From positions 28,681,442 to 28,745,441 of the forward strand of contig CM072885.1 of the NCBI GenBank assembly GCA_037013685.1: 64,000 bases of DNA. Direction: 5' to 3'. How positions within the stretch are numbered: position 1 is the stretch's first letter; the number at the start of each line of letters is the position of its first letter. Both the position numbers and the translations under genes were made by a program. Source of the stretch: Acridotheres tristis (Eukaryota > Chordata > Aves > Passeriformes > Sturnidae). This document shows, piece after piece, positions 1 to 10,214 of this stretch. The notes under the pieces are model-generated. The model did not search any database and was not told the origin of the DNA. It was given only the letters and a program-made list of their open reading frames with translations.

Positions 1-1798
1 TGTTCTGTCTCTTGCCTACTGCACACTTCTGTTGCATTCATTTTGAAGAATGTAGCTTCATAATTCACAGATTTTTTCCATCATCCTGACTGCTTAATGA
101 AATATTTTTCTTGAATTCCAACAAGTAAATAATGATCCTTGTGGTGAACATGGACACATGAACTTTTGTCGTGGATATTATATGGTAGTACGGAATTTAC
201 AGTTTATCTGTCACAGTCCTTTCAATATAGCACTTCTTCCATGAAGGATCTATTAATCAGACTAATTCAGCTCGGCCCATACTTGCTGTCCAAAACATTA
301 TAACTCCCCTTGATAGAGGTGTCTGTTCTAATGGCAAAATTTTCATCTTCTTTTTCTGTTCAGTAATTAAAACCTGACACACTTTACATGCCTTCAATGC
401 CATTGAACTGTTGTTTTAACTCTATGTGATTATTGGGTCATTCAAGATAAATCTTTCTACAAGGCTGATTATTTTAAAATAAATTTAAATATCTTACAAT
501 ACACAGTATCTTTCCAAAACACTTGAGATTAGTGAAAGGTCTTAGCCTAGTTATTTGATCTCTATATTAGATATCAAAACATCAGCAGAAATTTCTGTGT
601 CAGGGTCCTGAGTGCACCAAGGTACTGAAAATACCCTGGAAAAATTTCCCTGAGGCCTTTATCCATTCAGCCTCTGCTCTCTGACTTGGGAGCTGCATCA
701 ATCTCAGACTCTTGCCCTTCTCGATCCTTCCTGAGTTATGTCATAGATGTGCTGCCACTGGCCCTGCCGTTCAGGCAGAGATTTATAAATGCGTCTCTTC
801 TGTGCTGCATGGTAGCTCTGACCTCTGAGGTACTGGAAAGAGACTTTTCATCCAAAGAAAGATGAGTGTACCACCTGAAGAAGGCTTACAATTCAGAGCC
901 CTGAAAGGCTGATCTGAATCTGAGGGGTAGTTATTAAGACTCAAGTCTCTTCTGAAGTGGTTTCTCTTCAGGCAAGTATATTTTGTGACTGTTCAGCAAC
1001 AAATATTTTAGCTTATTCTATTTCCCTAAAAGTCTCTTCCTGAGCCATTCAGTATTCAGCGTACTCGTCCAATGTGTAAGAGATGGAAATTTATTTTCAT
1101 CCTGCCTAAGATTATTTCATCTTCCCACCTCTATGTGCCCTAAAAGCTGCCAGCAGAAGTGGGTGGAGAGGTATCTTTTTCTTGTGTAGCATTAAGCAAA
1201 ACAGGTAAAATAGAGTCTGTTGCATATAAAATACTAAAATAATCTTATGTGGTAAATTAACCTGAATATTAAATACTGTACAAGACAGTTTTCCATTGCC
1301 AAAGTCTGTGAATCAGTTGTATAATTTCCAGGCTTAAGCTCTTCTCATTGTCCTTCAGCTTCTCTTTTCTTTGCAATATTATTTCACACTAAGCCATGAA
1401 AATGTTAAGAATTGTTCATTGTTCTTGCAGAAATTTTTCCCAAAGCCTAACAGTACTAGTGGAAACTGAGAACTGTGCCTGACTATTTCTTGCCTATAAG
1501 GTTTAAAAAATCAGGGCCATTATTCAGGTTTATCTTCTCTTAGTTCTGAACACTGTTTTTTTGGCAGTATTTACATTATGGCTTGTGTGCTAAGAAAGGA
1601 TCTGTTACTGAATTCAACCTCTTTCACTGTGCTTCTACTTATAATGGATCACATTCGGAAAAGTAGAGGCAACAAGTTATGCTGTTCATAGAGACATTTA
1701 AAATACAAATATATTTGCCTACTTGCTTAACCTTCTGAAGGACGCTTCAGGTGTCTTCAGGACACTTCACTTTTGGTGAAGAAGAATTAACAGAGAGG
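1..1798. other. Unassigned AT-rich DNA
   Basis: No exon, repeat family or RNA gene could be recognised. Reading frames are short and interrupted, and base composition is ordinary for non-coding vertebrate DNA. Confidence 0.6.
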
Positions 1799-2125
1799 AA
1801 CATCCCTCAGCAAATTGAAAGGTAGAAATGAGTGCTTTTCTACCAACAAAACCATGCTAATTGTCCAGGAGGTTAGGTTTCAAAATGGTTCCTTGAAAAA
1901 ATAAATACTTTCATCACCAATAATATCTATGGATTCTTTTTTTTTCTCTGTCTTCTTACTAGCAATGGAAAATCCTTCATCAGAATTTGCTACCCAAATT
2001 TGTCGTTGTATAAAGTAGCTTCATACTGCAGGTATAATAGCAGTCCCCCAAAGAAAATTTGTTTTCAAAATGCTACATAAGTTTTCAAAGATATCTTTGT
2101 TCTTGTGGCCACAAAGATGAAAGTT
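1799..2125 (+). repeat. Left arm of a long inverted repeat
   Basis: This 327-bp segment is the reverse complement of 5670-6000, at close to 88% identity by eye with a few small indels. Its inner edge is marked by the shared word GTGGCCACAAAGATGAAAGT at 2106-2125, and similarity fades just outside 1799. The two arms are 3.5 kb apart. They could be two opposite copies of an unclassified interspersed repeat, the ends of a degraded element, or an old inverted duplication. No transposase-like frame is visible between them. Confidence 0.85.
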
Positions 2126-4866
2126 AACCATGACCAGGCTACAAAATATTTAAGAATTTGTAAACCTGGAACTGAATGTCAGGGGAATACTATGAATTCA
2201 AATAGAGGTATCACGAATCTAATCTATAATGTTGATATCTTTAGCCTTAAAAAACAAAGAACAGTTATTTGTATAATTACAGAATTTTGATCCTGGATTA
2301 CAGTGGGGGAGAAAAAGAGAAAGAAACAGCTGTTTTCCAATATAAGAATATCACAGAGTCACTTTTAAAATAAGATCTAGTTCTTAGTACCCTGGAATAG
2401 GCATCACTGTCTTGTACAAAGTTAGCATTAGTTCTTAAGTTTGATTTTTAAATGTGCCTATAAAATCAGCTAGAAAATTGACTGTATGCATGCAAAATTA
2501 TGTGAAGTTTGATTATATAGGGGAATTGCTACAAGCATAACTTGACATTTTTTCTATGCCTAGCAGGATGTCATCAGAATTATATGTTATAATTGTATCT
2601 ATTTGCATTATGTACCTATGAAATTTTCATATCATAGAAGGTTGCTTTAGTGCATACAATCGAAGAAAGTCAAGAAATAGTCCTTTCCCAAGAAATGAAA
2701 AATGGGTCCTGGGCATTCAGAACTGTCTGAATTTTGGAAAATTATTATTATTATAGCCTTTTCTCCAAAGTGGAACATCATTCGTGCAAATAACTTAGGT
2801 ATGTTTATCTGAATGTGCCTTACTAAGAAAAAATAATGGCTTATTGTCATGTCTTCTGGTCTTCAGCAATATATGAGATTATACAACCAGTAGAAAGGAT
2901 CACGCAAGTTTCTAAATTTTCTTCTTTCTCTTAAATGACACAGAGTAAAATAAGGTCTTATGTGAGGTAGAACAAATTTAGAGTTATATGTGTTACATTG
3001 TGTGGATAACAGCTTACAGATGACTGCGAAGTATACCTGTGTCCATTAACAAAGTGTTCAAAAAAATACTTATTTAGGAGCAATATGACATAGGAAGTTA
3101 TATTGGTTTAATGTGATATATTGCAGGTATATATGATTTAGTTCAAGGCACAAGCAATGCCTACATTGTTCCTTAGTGTCACAGGGAACACACATTTAGG
3201 CAGGACCTGTGGCAGTCTTCTACAGTAATCTGTTCCCAAGCAGGATTATATGTGGCAATGTTGCCACAGCCCCAGTTTGAACATGGCTGGAACATTTCCC
3301 AGATGAGTGGAAAAGAATGTCATAGCCAGAGTTACGATCTGCCTAGCAGACACAAAAATAATTGTACACAAGTGTATACATGTGAGGGCTTTACTAGGTC
3401 CAGATTTTGTTTCACTTATTTATATAAATGCCAGATCTATGGCCAGGCAGTGTTGGTGTCTGCTGGGTATTCCCTCCAACCCACTTAAAGTGCCATCTGC
3501 TGTTTCATGTATCTGCCAAGTATATGGATTAAGTCTGCTGTTTCCCATTTATGTCACGTTATTAATAATGGTAATGAATATTTGCTAAATTGTATTTTCA
3601 CAGACTGTAGTTGTAAAATTCATGATCACACATTCTTGTCCTTTCCTTATTTATGAGTGCCAGAAATCTGGACATACTTTTCAATTCTCAAATATTTATT
3701 TCTCCTAATGATCCCTTCTAATATCCCAACATATCACAGTGCTTTACAATATATTACTCCCTGATTCTGTGAACCGACTGTATGTACATACTCATGCATT
3801 TTCAACCTATGCAGGCAGTATGAGTACCTATGAGTATGGAAATATAACAAGATTTAAATGCAGAAAGGAGTAATTCTGTAGGGTTATTTGTTTCACATAT
3901 AATTTGAAGAAGCCCATATTTTCTCAATCCCAACAGTAAAGAGAAAAGAGACCTCTCCTTACCTGTCCTGATATCAAATAGATTAACCCATTGTGATAAA
4001 CAGTGTTTTGGTATTTTAAAACATGATAAAATTCAATTATTTTAATTTTTAAAAGCCTCATACAAGGATATTTTTTCCTTTTCAATAGATCTTCCTTTTA
4101 AATGTCTGAGCTCTGAAGACTCTTACATCTATAACATAAACGAAGGAAGTTTCAAAGGGACATCCCATGTGTAATTTTTTTGATACGTAATTCAGTTTCA
4201 TTGTAACTGTGGATGCTTATGATGGCTGCATGATATACACTTCACATATTTATGGTGACTGCTTTTCCACTGAAATCTGGTATCAGACTTCTGTAATGGG
4301 CCAGTGCAGAGTAATCAGAAGTAATCATGTCTTTCCCATCAGAACTGGCTCTCCCAGTGTTCCCAAGTGTGTATAAAGAGCCACTTAATCACTAACTCTG
4401 TTGGTAATTTCATTTTTTGTTTCACCTTGAGAACTACAGTGAGGTCAACCTGCTTGAGTACAGCTTTACTCTGCTATAATAACTTGAATATTTTTAAACC
4501 TATATACATATGAGATCAGTGCAAACTGTGAATATGTCTGTTGTTGGACCAGTACTCTTGATTTTGTCCTTGTTTTCTGACATTTCTAGTAAATTAATTC
4601 TAATAAACCTTTGGATACAATTTAGTAGCTAAAGCAGATTTGACTAAGACCAGGTCCCCAAAATAAAAACCACAGGAACGAAAAATGATGGTCAACTTCT
4701 GCTTAGCATTAGAGGTGTCACAGGTCCATGAAAGACTTTCTTTTCACATGCAGGACTTTCAGGAAATTATCAGCAAATTATCCAGCCATTTAGGGTTCTC
4801 CACAGTTTTGCCTAAATGAGCTTTAATCTAGTAGCTGTTCCCAGTGCATGCCTTGTGCACTTCAAC
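2126..4866. other. Unassigned DNA between the inverted-repeat arms
   Basis: AT-rich, with no frame above 93 codons and no recognisable protein motif. Nothing here supports a transposase or a host exon. Confidence 0.55.
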
Positions 4867-5045
4867 ATAGAGTCATAGAATCATCTGAGTTGGAAAGGAC
4901 CTTAAATATCATCCTCAACTTCTCTGTATAATCTGTTCCATGGCCTCACCACCCTCACAGTAAAGATTTTTTCCTAACGTTTAATCTAAATTTCTCCTCT
5001 TTTATCTTAAAACTATTTCCTCTTTTCCTATCACAATCTGCCTTT
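4867..5045 (-). mobile_element. CR1 LINE 3' fragment
   Basis: The segment opens with the CR1 3'-end signature read in reverse (AGTCATAGAATCATC, then GTTGGAAAGGACCTTAAATATCATC). It continues through the conserved tail of the CR1 open reading frame region, including AGATTTTTTCCTAACGTTTAATC. The element is therefore on the minus strand and truncated at its 5' side, as is usual for CR1. No target duplication was identified. Confidence 0.85.
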
Positions 5046-5669
5046 GTAAAATGGCATGAGAGGACACTGCAAAGATGGAGGGATATGCATTTGGCCAGAC
5101 TACCTAAATTCACATTTGTCTTTTGACCTCATTGTGAATTGACCTGTTCGACTGGAAACTACCTGTGAAAGAGGGGCTTTTGTTGCAAGCAAAGAGAAAA
5201 TGCTGAATTTCACTGATCAGGCTGTTTCAGAACTACATGTATCAAAAAAATACTGAAAAATATCACCATATGCCAAAAGAGGAAACACACGGGGCTAAAA
5301 ATCATAATCTTATTCCTTCCGCTCTTTTCCCTATGTGTCTGTCTTTCCAGGACACCATGGCAGCAGGTGGAGGAGGGAATGAAGGGAATGAATACCACTA
5401 CAAAGCAACTGGGAGACAATAAGTGTTGCCATAAAAGCCACAGAAGGCAAAGTCTAACTCTCACCAACTAAAAACTGGGCTGCAAATGTGAGACCTCCAC
5501 TGCCCTTGATGAAAGGCTACACTTTCACCCCCAGGAGGGTGCTGCAAAATAACGAGAATTTTTTCCATGTATTTGAGGGAGAGAATGCGGGTCAATGACT
5601 TGTCTTTAACTTTCTTGTTGAGCAGTGCTCAGTGACAGCTACTTGATGATTGCATGCTGCTAGGTTCCC
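5046..5669. other. Unassigned DNA
   Basis: Nothing recognised. Short overlapping frames on both strands near 5210-5467 have no protein resemblance and no codon-like structure. Confidence 0.5.
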
Positions 5670-6000
5670 ACTTTCATCTTTGTGGCCACAAGAACAAAGA
5701 TATATTTGAAAACTTATGTAGCATTTTGAAAACAAGTTTTCTTTGGGGGACTGCTATTAGACATGCAGTATGAAGTTACTTCACACTAGGACACACACTA
5801 GAATTAGGGTAGCAAATTCTGATGTAAGATTTTCCCTTGCTAGTAAGAAGACAGAGAAAAAAAATCCATAGGAATTATTGGTGATGAAAGTACTTATTTT
5901 CTTTAAGGAACCATTTTAAAAGCTAACCTCCTGGACAATAGCATGGTTTCGATGGTAGAAAAGCACTCATTTCTACCTTTCACTTTGCTGAGAGATTGTT
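5670..6000 (-). repeat. Right arm of a long inverted repeat
   Basis: Reverse-complement partner of 1799-2125. Shared blocks include TTGTGGCCACAAGAACAAAG, GCAGTCCCCCAAAGAAAA (seen here in reverse) and CCTCCTGGACAAT. The main difference is a diverged stretch around 5770-5800. Confidence 0.85.
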
Positions 6001-6020
6001 TTCAGGGTAAGACTTCTTTC

Positions 6021-6175
6021 AGACAGCTAAAGAATAATATAAAATAGCTTAGTGTCCACAGGAATAAAATTAAACATCTACTTAATTCTGAATCTTTAAG
6101 ACAGTTAAAAAATATATAAAATTGATTAGTGTCCAAATAAAAAATTATACACATGTACTTAATTTTGAATCTTTA
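6021..6175 (+). repeat. Two-copy tandem repeat, about 77 bp unit
   Basis: Units 6021-6098 and 6099-6175 both start AGACAG(C/T)TAAA, contain TTAGTGTCCA and end TGAATCTTTA. They differ at scattered positions, so the duplication is not recent. It starts only 20 bp outside the right inverted-repeat arm. Confidence 0.75.
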
Positions 6176-7697
6176 AAAAGCATTTAAAATTCAGATTTGA
6201 AACACATATCTTGTTTTCTTATTTTGGATAATGACAATGCTAGACGTCTGAATGTGGTTCTCTTTGTGTAATATACATATATATGCATACATCAAGTCAC
6301 AGAATGGAGATTTCTGAAGTAAATAGCAACACATTCTACCTTTTGTTGCTCTCCACTTGAAAACTATATTGACTTGCTAGCTGAGTGTGTTCTGTGTAAG
6401 ACTTTATAATTGGAAATGAGCTCAAGCATTTGAAACTGCTCAGACTTGGGCCTTAACTCAGGTCTATTTCATATAGTTTATGTGACTGGAAATTAATACT
6501 TGCTTGTTACAAATTTTTTTTTCACATCCCAATGTTCATACTCTCAATTATTTCAATTGTTCAAATTAAGTTATTTATCATTAGAATGTCTACAGTAAAG
6601 ACATTAACAGAGCATAAAGCCATTTTTACTTTTACATGTGAATATAGCTCTTGTTTCTATTATAGTATAATTCTACATATTATATTTAATTTGAAAGGTA
6701 TAGTAGGAAGAATAATTTGGCTGGCTCATTTGTTACCGTTATAGTCATCCTAAACAATAGTTAATTTATTCTAAGTATTTCTAGCATTAAAAAAGTGATA
6801 AACTATGCAAGATGACTGTACAATCATATTCAAGGATATTGGTAATGCAAATACTTCGGAATGAAAGTCTTAATTAGCTTTCAAACAGGCACACAAGGAA
6901 AGGATGATGGTGAAGACAGCTGTAACCGGTTCTCAAAAAGAGAAGAAGAAAAAAAGAAAAAACCATCCTCTCATTTAGTCTAACAAGTGAACAAAAAATT
7001 TTAATCCTATCATTGTGTCCACAGAGAGCTATTTCACAGCATAGTTACAGAATTATATCCACTCAGATTTTTTAGCTCTATCAAAGCCTGTTTTTCTTTA
7101 CTCATTTTTTGATAGCTAGGGTCTGACAGCAGTATTCTTCCTGACAGAGACCTTGCCTGTGACTGCAGCTTTTCTTAATGTCCTTGTATGACCTTTGATG
7201 TAGGCCCAATGCATGTAAAAATGTAATCCGCACTTTTTTAAGTTCTCCTCACAAAATTGATTCTACAAACCAACTAATACTATTTAATAAATTCTGAGAA
7301 ATATAAACTTTATTTTTACAAAAGGATCATTGTCCTTCAAATAAGTTTGTAAGAGCATTTCTCATAGAGAAAGAAAATGGTAGATGCGGCAGGTTCTGTA
7401 TGGGTAGTGAATAAAGTTATAGACTTTCCTGCTGTCTTTATCTGGTCAATTTTAAAATGGCAAATACTATAGAACATGTTTTCCATCAAACTTTGGCAGC
7501 TGTGCAACAATGAATACAGAAAGGTACACCTACCATGTTTTTCATCACCTGACTTGGCTCTTGGCTCCCACTTGGAAATACGAAACAAATTCTTGTCCTT
7601 GAAACCAAGTCATGTTTAGTGCTATCGTAGGCCTTATCCACCAGAAAAGTCTACCCATGCATATGGCCCTAACAAGCTGCTGTCTAAAATCAGCAAC
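6176..7697. other. Unassigned AT-rich flank upstream of ERV1
   Basis: No gene or repeat recognised. The five bases before the provirus are GCAAC. Confidence 0.5.
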
Positions 7698-8290
7698 TGT
7701 CCTGGGGTACAATGCAAAAATGTGTATTCTATCACCATCTGTTGAAATGTGGGAGGGGTGGTAATCCTTATCTCTGTTGGAGATATCCTCTGCTGATGTT
7801 CCATCTGATAAAATCAGGGGGATGATCATCGTTATCTTTTCACAACCCATCCTTCCTCCAGAAGATATCTTCTGTTAATGGGCCATTAAGTCCTATTGTG
7901 TGACTGATAAGATTACATCATCCCATTGGGAGATGCTCCAGCCAGGGGGAAGAGCCAAGCCTTTCCTACCTAGATAAAAAACTGAGGTTTGGGATCCCAA
8001 GGCAGCCCTTTCCACTGGATCCCAGAGGAAACTTGGACCTTCAGAGGAAAACTGCACCTTCTACAGGAGCACTGCTTCACCTGAACCACATCCGTTATCC
8101 AGGAGGACTGCAGCCACCATTTAATGGGACTGATACCAACACCGTGACTGACAGGGTGTCAGGTTGTCTTCTGACTCTGTCAGTGGTTTTTCTTTTGTAT
8201 ATTGCATGTGTTTTATTTTTTCTCTTTTTTCTTATTAAATTGTATTACTGACTTGGAATCTCTCACTGGTTTTGCTTTCAAACCAGTACA
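7698..8290 (+). repeat. ERV1 5' LTR
   Basis: It begins TGTCCTGGGG and ends AACCAGTACA, five bases before the primer-binding site. The ERV2 LTRs show the better preserved ends TGTCTTGG and CCAAGACA, which are inverted repeats and support these limits. A TATA-like TAGATAAAAAA lies at 7971-7981 and a variant poly(A) signal ATTAAA at 8234-8239. Relative to the 3' LTR and to both ERV2 LTRs it lacks about 24 bp between two GGACCT words near 8036, a probable deletion between short direct repeats. Confidence 0.9.
8147..8184 (+). promoter_or_regulatory. LTR hairpin before the R/U5 region
   Basis: An 8-bp outer stem (ACTGACAG with CTGTCAGT) encloses a 5-bp inner stem (GTCAG with CTGAC) around an 8-base loop. 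The inner stem and most of the outer one are also present in the ERV1 3' LTR and in both ERV2 LTRs. Its position, shortly before the poly(A) signal, suggests a structured RNA element. A function is inferred only. Confidence 0.55.
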
Positions 8291-8295
8291 TTTAC

Positions 8296-8313
8296 TGGCA
8301 CCCAATGTGGGGC
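8296..8313 (+). other. ERV1 primer-binding site, tRNA-Lys(1,2) type
   Basis: TGGCACCCAATGTGGGGC follows the LTR after a 5-base spacer. It differs from the tRNA-Lys(1,2) complement used by Mason-Pfizer-type retroviruses at two positions. Both differences are CpG changes (CG to CA and CG to TG), as expected from methyl-cytosine decay. The second change creates an ATG inside the site that was probably not there originally. Confidence 0.8.
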
Positions 8314-8370
8314 ACAAAGGGTTCTGAGAAAAGTCAGTATGACAATTTTGTATTCACCGTGATTCTCAAC

Positions 8371-9027
8371 ATGCTTACATGGGTTTTATATCTTGCTCTC
8401 TATATTTTTCTGCACATGGGGAACTATCTGCCGGCTGTAATGCTCCTGTGTAGACCAGGGTATGGTATAAAAATTGCTTTATTGGCCTATTATGTCTACT
8501 GCATGATAACCTCTGAGGCAATGAATATCATTGGGAATATATACTCGACTTTGTTTGCTTATCCTAGTCCAGGTTGCTACATCTGGGGCCTCAAAAATTG
8601 CACCCAGCCCCTTGGGGGAGGGGTAAAGAATGATTTTTTCTAATCTTTCCAGCCTGACACAGCAGTTTTTGGAAATGTGTTCTCACTGGATGCCAAGGAC
8701 AGCATAATATTGTTGTTAGTTCTGCTTTGTCTCTTCTGCACAGCCTTCACAGCCTACAACATGCTTAGAAACAAAACACTACATGGTGTACTGCAGTGTA
8801 TTCTTGAGGAAAAGGAAAAAAGAAACAAATCAACTGCGTCCATGTGTGCACAGAATGTCACAAAGAGGAGAAGAACCAAACACAAAGCAACAGTGTCCGT
8901 GTCTACGCAGACTGCCACAGAGGAGGAAAAAGCCAAAAGCAAAGCAAGTGTCCATGTCTACGCAGACTGTCACAGAGGAGGAAAAAGCCAAAAGCAAAGC
9001 AACAGTGTCCGTGTCTACGCAAACTGA
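8371..9027 (+). pseudogene. ERV1 leader / Gag N-terminal frame, hydrophobic
   Basis: One frame runs from an ATG at 8371 (another, followed by Gly, at 8416) to 9027, broken only by TAA at 8641-8643. It holds three strongly hydrophobic stretches: around LTWVLYLALYIFLHM, around IKIALLAYYVYCMI, and SIILLLVLLCLFCTAF after the stop. A charged, Thr/Glu/Lys-rich tail made of tandem repeats follows. ERV2 has a hydrophobic frame in the same place, and one segment aligns (ERV1 DTAVF.NVF...DSIILL with ERV2 TPPVFEGIK...DIIQCL). It may be an N-terminal extension of Gag or a separate accessory frame. Frame breaks inside the repeats and near 9258 separate it from the gag core. I know of no established counterpart in ERV-L elements. 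Confidence 0.6.
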
Positions 9028-9110
9028 CACAGAGTAGAAAAAGCCAGAAGCGCCATCAGCATCTCCACACAAACCATCACTGAGCCAGAACAGCCTAGAC
9101 CAGTAGCAGT
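8830..9110 (+). repeat. 57-bp tandem repeat in the gag leader
   Basis: Units start at 8830 (57 bp, diverged), 8887 (57 bp), 8944 (55 bp) and 8999 (about 56 bp), with a degenerate fifth from about 9054. The unit core GTGTCCGTGTCTACGCAGAC encodes a Ser/Thr-Gln-Thr motif (STQT) followed by an acidic-then-basic stretch. The losses of 2 and 1 bp in units three and four add up to one codon, so the original frame returns after them. ERV2 has homologous sequence just downstream but no such array. Confidence 0.85.
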
Positions 9111-9261
9111 TGCCCCCGTTCAGAAGAAGAAATCAAAGAGCAAATCAGTCCGCATAGTGACTGACGAGGACGTGGCAGGACCTTCGCACCCTGCGGAAGT
9201 GACAGAGCCAGAAATCATCACTCGCTCTCTATCCCTGGGTGAGCTGCGTGACCTGCGGGGA

Positions 9262-10214
9262 GGGAATTCACCCGCCAGACAAGTGAGTCCATCCTGACCT
9301 GGCTGCTCCACATCTGGGACGCTGCAGCCAATGACACCATTCTGGATGGAAGTGAGGCCAGGCAACTGGGATCTCTGTCCCAGGATGTGGTCATTGACCA
9401 GGGGATTGGGAGAACCCAAGAAACTCTCAGCCTCTGGCGGCGACTGCTGACAAGTGTGAAGGACAGATACCTTTGTAAAGAAGATCTTCAGGTGCACCAA
9501 GGAAAATGGAGCACAATAGAACAAGGTATCCGATGCCTGAGGGAATTGGCCGTACTGGAGATCATTTTCTCAGAAGATGAGAGATTTCCTAAGAGCCCAG
9601 ACTGTGTCCGGTGCACGTCACAGATGTGGTTGAGATTCGCACGGCTTGGACCAGAGATGTATTCCCGTTACCTGGCAACGCTGCAGTGGAGGGAAGGTGA
9701 GGACATGGTGGGCGTCTTGGCCAATAAACTAAGAATTTATGAGGACACTGTCACAGCCCCATTTCGTACTCATGTCTCATCTGTGGAAGCAAGGCTGGTG
9801 GAGCAAGTCTGGAGGTTGATTGAAGAGGGCCATCAGAAACTAAAAAAGGAACTTAAAGAAGAAAACTACCAGATCTTGCCAGAACCAACAAGAGTTTCTG
9901 CCATTAGGAGCCAGTGTTCCCCAGCCAGGGAGAGAGGACACACTCCACGAGGTAACCTCTGGTTTTTCCTTCAGGAGCATGGAGAAGACATGAGGAAGTG
10001 GGATAGAAAACCCACCTCCTCCTTAGCAGCCCGGGTACATGAGCTGAAAAGAGGGACACCTAACACAAGAAGCTCATCTAGAGTTAATGCTGCTCCAGTC
10101 TCTCGTGTACAGAACTCCAGACAGTATCAGAATGATGATATGACTGATCCTCTTGAAGAGACCACAAGAACCTATTTCCAGGAAGAGAGCAACGTGTACC
10201 AAGACCAGGAATAG
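9262..10214 (+). pseudogene. gag: ERV1 gag core (capsid region)
   Basis: A single open frame of about 316 codons ends in TAG at 10212-10214. It is homologous to the ERV2 gag over most of its length, sharing blocks such as IWDAAAND/VWDLMGTG, LRELAVLE/LRDVAVLE, ANKLRIYE/ANKLRIFE and LWFFLQEHG/LWFFLRDHG. Spacing and conservation suggest the capsid domain that forms the retroviral core. No CCHC zinc knuckle is visible. Upstream it is cut off from the leader frame by a one-base shift in a G run near 9258, so an authentic start cannot be assigned. The protease follows in the same frame after the stop. The name gag rests on position and on the shared architecture of both proviruses. Confidence 0.8.
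10212..10214 (+). promoter_or_regulatory. Conserved gag UAG: candidate readthrough site
   Basis: Gag ends GAA-TAG-AGG-AGC-CCT-GCC-TCT. ERV2 has GGC-TAG-AGG-GGC-CCT-GCC-TCT at the same place (35342-35340, minus). In both, the protease lies in the same frame with exactly 37 codons from TAG to the catalytic Asp position. A shared in-frame UAG fits translational readthrough of the kind known from gammaretroviruses. Whether the downstream RNA folds as needed was not tested. Confidence 0.65.

Noticed and set aside
8305..8307. ATG inside the ERV1 primer-binding site as gag start
   Set aside because: It arises from a CpG transition in ERV1; ERV2 keeps ACG there.
8272..8643. Hydrophobic leader read as an env or signal-peptide gene
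   Set aside because: It lies before gag, directly after the primer-binding site, and lacks any surface/transmembrane envelope layout or fusion-peptide-like order.
8830..9110. CRISPR-like array
   Set aside because: Units are directly adjacent, without unique spacers, and encode peptide repeats in a eukaryotic retroelement.
9120..9524. 134-codon minus-strand frame opposite gag
   Set aside because: It lies antisense to the gag leader/core and has no motif; a shadow of the real frame.
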